64,000 nt of DNA, taken from assembly GCA_945897465.1 (NCBI GenBank), contig CAMDFK010000019.1:1-64000 (forward strand), in the 5' to 3' direction. Origin of the DNA: Limnohabitans sp. Rim8. Its GTDB lineage: Bacteria > Pseudomonadota > Gammaproteobacteria > Burkholderiales > Burkholderiaceae_C. The notes below the pieces were generated by a model, which was not told the origin of the DNA, searched no databases, and saw only the letters and a list, made by a program, of their open reading frames with translations. Made by a program: the position numbers and the translations under genes. Positions 62,954 to 64,000 of the stretch are shown here, one piece after another (position 1 is the first letter of the stretch; each line of letters opens with the position of its first letter).

Positions 62954-64000
62954 ATGAAAAAAATCCTCCTTTTGGGCTCTGGTGAGCTCGGCAAAGAGTT
63001 CGTCATCAGCGCCAAACGCTTGGGCTGCCACGTCATTGCCTGCGACAGCTACGCCAGAGCGCCCGCGATGCAAGTGGCCGATGAATCTGAAGTATTCAGC
63101 ATGCTCGACGAAGTCGCGCTGCGTGCCGCCATTGCCCAGCACCAGCCCGACCTGATCGTCCCCGAGATCGAAGCCATCCGCACCGAAGTGCTGCTCGATG
63201 TGGAAAAAGAAGGTTTTGAAGTCATCCCCAGCGCCCGCGCGGCCAACCTGACCATGAACCGCGACCGCATCCGCGACGTGGCCGTGGGCCTGGGCGTGCG
63301 CACCGCCAAATTTGCCTACGCCGACTCCGCCGCCGAACTACTTGCCAAAGCGACCGAGATCGGTTTCCCGGTCGTCATCAAACCCGTCATGAGTTCATCG
63401 GGCAAAGGCCAGAGCGTGGCCAAGACGGCCGCCGATGTGCAAACCAGCTGGGACTACGCCTGCGCAGGCATGCGCGGCGACCGCCAAAAAGTCATCGTCG
63501 AAGAATTCATCCACTTCGAGTTTGAAATCACCCTGCTCACCGTGCGCCAACGCAAAGGCCCCACCCTGTTTTGCCCGCCGATTGGCCATGTGCAAGAGCG
63601 CGGTGACTACCAATACAGCTGGCAGCCGCAGGGCATGACGCCTGAGCAAATCCAAGCCGCACAAGACATGGCCGACAAAGTCACCACCGACTTAGGGGGC
63701 GCAGGCCTGTTTGGGGTGGAATTTTTTGTGACGAAAGACGAAGTCATCTTCAGCGAGCTGAGCCCCCGACCCCACGACACCGGCATGGTCACGCTGACCA
63801 GCCAGAACCTGAGCGAATTTGACCTGCATGCCCGCGCCATTTTGGGTCTTCCGATCCCGCGCATTGACTGCGTGGAAGGCGCCAGCGCCGTGGTGCTGGC
63901 GGACAAAGACGGAAAAAACCCAACCTTCACGGGCGTGGAAGCGGCGCTGAGCGAGCCTGGTGTGGACGTGCGCATTTTTGGCAAACCCACCACCCGCCCC
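62954..64000 (+). CDS. purT: Formate-dependent phosphoribosylglycinamide formyltransferase, partial
   Basis: 349 codons are visible before the window ends; the full protein is about 390-400 aa. The ATP-grasp enzyme makes FGAR from GAR and formate in purine synthesis. [21 protein letters not shown] (residues 3-23, partly quoted), [15 protein letters not shown] (about 147) and the metal site [28 protein letters not shown] (about 255, partly quoted) are diagnostic. It starts two bases after the adenosine-kinase-like gene, so both purine genes likely form one operon. It has no stop in the window. Confidence 0.95.
   Translation, partial: MKKILLLGSGELGKEFVISAKRLGCHVIACDSYARAPAMQVADESEVFSMLDEVALRAAIAQHQPDLIVPEIEAIRTEVLLDVEKEGFEVIPSARAANLTMNRDRIRDVAVGLGVRTAKFAYADSAAELLAKATEIGFPVVIKPVMSSSGKGQSVAKTAADVQTSWDYACAGMRGDRQKVIVEEFIHFEFEITLLTVRQRKGPTLFCPPIGHVQERGDYQYSWQPQGMTPEQIQAAQDMADKVTTDLGGAGLFGVEFFVTKDEVIFSELSPRPHDTGMVTLTSQNLSEFDLHARAILGLPIPRIDCVEGASAVVLADKDGKNPTFTGVEAALSEPGVDVRIFGKPTTRP

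Overview
The window is a high-GC proteobacterial chromosome segment whose gene content fits Betaproteobacteria, Burkholderiales, probably a Comamonadaceae-like freshwater or soil heterotroph. The signs are the xseB-ispA-dxs and fkpB-ispH operons, a BPSS1780-family membrane protein, a type II (APH-fold) homoserine kinase, Bug/TctC remnants, many TRAP transporters, and palindromic repeats that translate as ...LPRFARND.... No rRNA, prophage, intact insertion sequence or CRISPR array is visible. One tRNA (Ser, anticodon CGA) is present.

Layout. 1-3698: a probable tungsten locus, with the start of a 4Fe-4S ferredoxin of the kind paired with tungsten aldehyde:ferredoxin oxidoreductase, a divergent GAF/Fis regulator without an AAA+ domain, and the tungstate ABC transporter tupBCA. 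3870-8687: a TakP-like TRAP importer (dctP, dctQ, dctM) with a ModE-HTH/periplasmic-binding-fold regulator lying between its parts. 8878-11880: isoprenoid operon xseB-ispA-dxs. 12168-17641: Rieske oxygenase, DMT exporter, sulfurtransferase, ZIP metal transporter, dienelactone hydrolase-like protein and glutathione S-transferase. 17645-34703: mostly housekeeping genes (polA, thrB, slyD, uvrD, guaC, M50 protease, trpS) mixed with an MFS carrier, a LysR/TauE pair, a decayed TctC/M20 locus, an orphan response regulator, a tautomerase-SnoaL fusion and a small lipoprotein.

35358-57289 looks like an accessory catabolic island. It holds a TAXI-type TRAP pair, an eight-gene minus-strand operon of gamma-glutamyl-amine type (GMC oxidoreductase, PuuB-like oxidase, an untracked 50-aa ORF, DadA-like oxidase, glutamine-synthetase-like ligase, Fe-alcohol dehydrogenase, PuuD-like hydrolase, aldehyde dehydrogenase), a MocR/GabR-type regulator, a divergent enolase-superfamily/aldehyde dehydrogenase pair, and a polyamine-type ABC importer with a RidA protein. 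The likely logic is: import an amine or amino alcohol, gamma-glutamylate it, oxidise it, release glutamate, and detoxify enamines. The island ends next to tRNA-Ser, and its left part contains decayed genes. 57700-64000 returns to core genes: serS, ispH, fkpB, radC, an adenosine-kinase-like gene and the start of purT, interleaved with repeats.

The most unusual structures are: two adjacent hairpins between the divergent polA and thrB promoters whose 28-nt loops are reverse complements of each other; a palindromic repeat inserted in frame in uvrD; a TGGTAT/ATACCA motif (the half-site known for GabR) in three island promoter regions; a 15-unit 8-bp minisatellite rich in G6 runs; and the unannotated 50-aa gene inside the amine operon.
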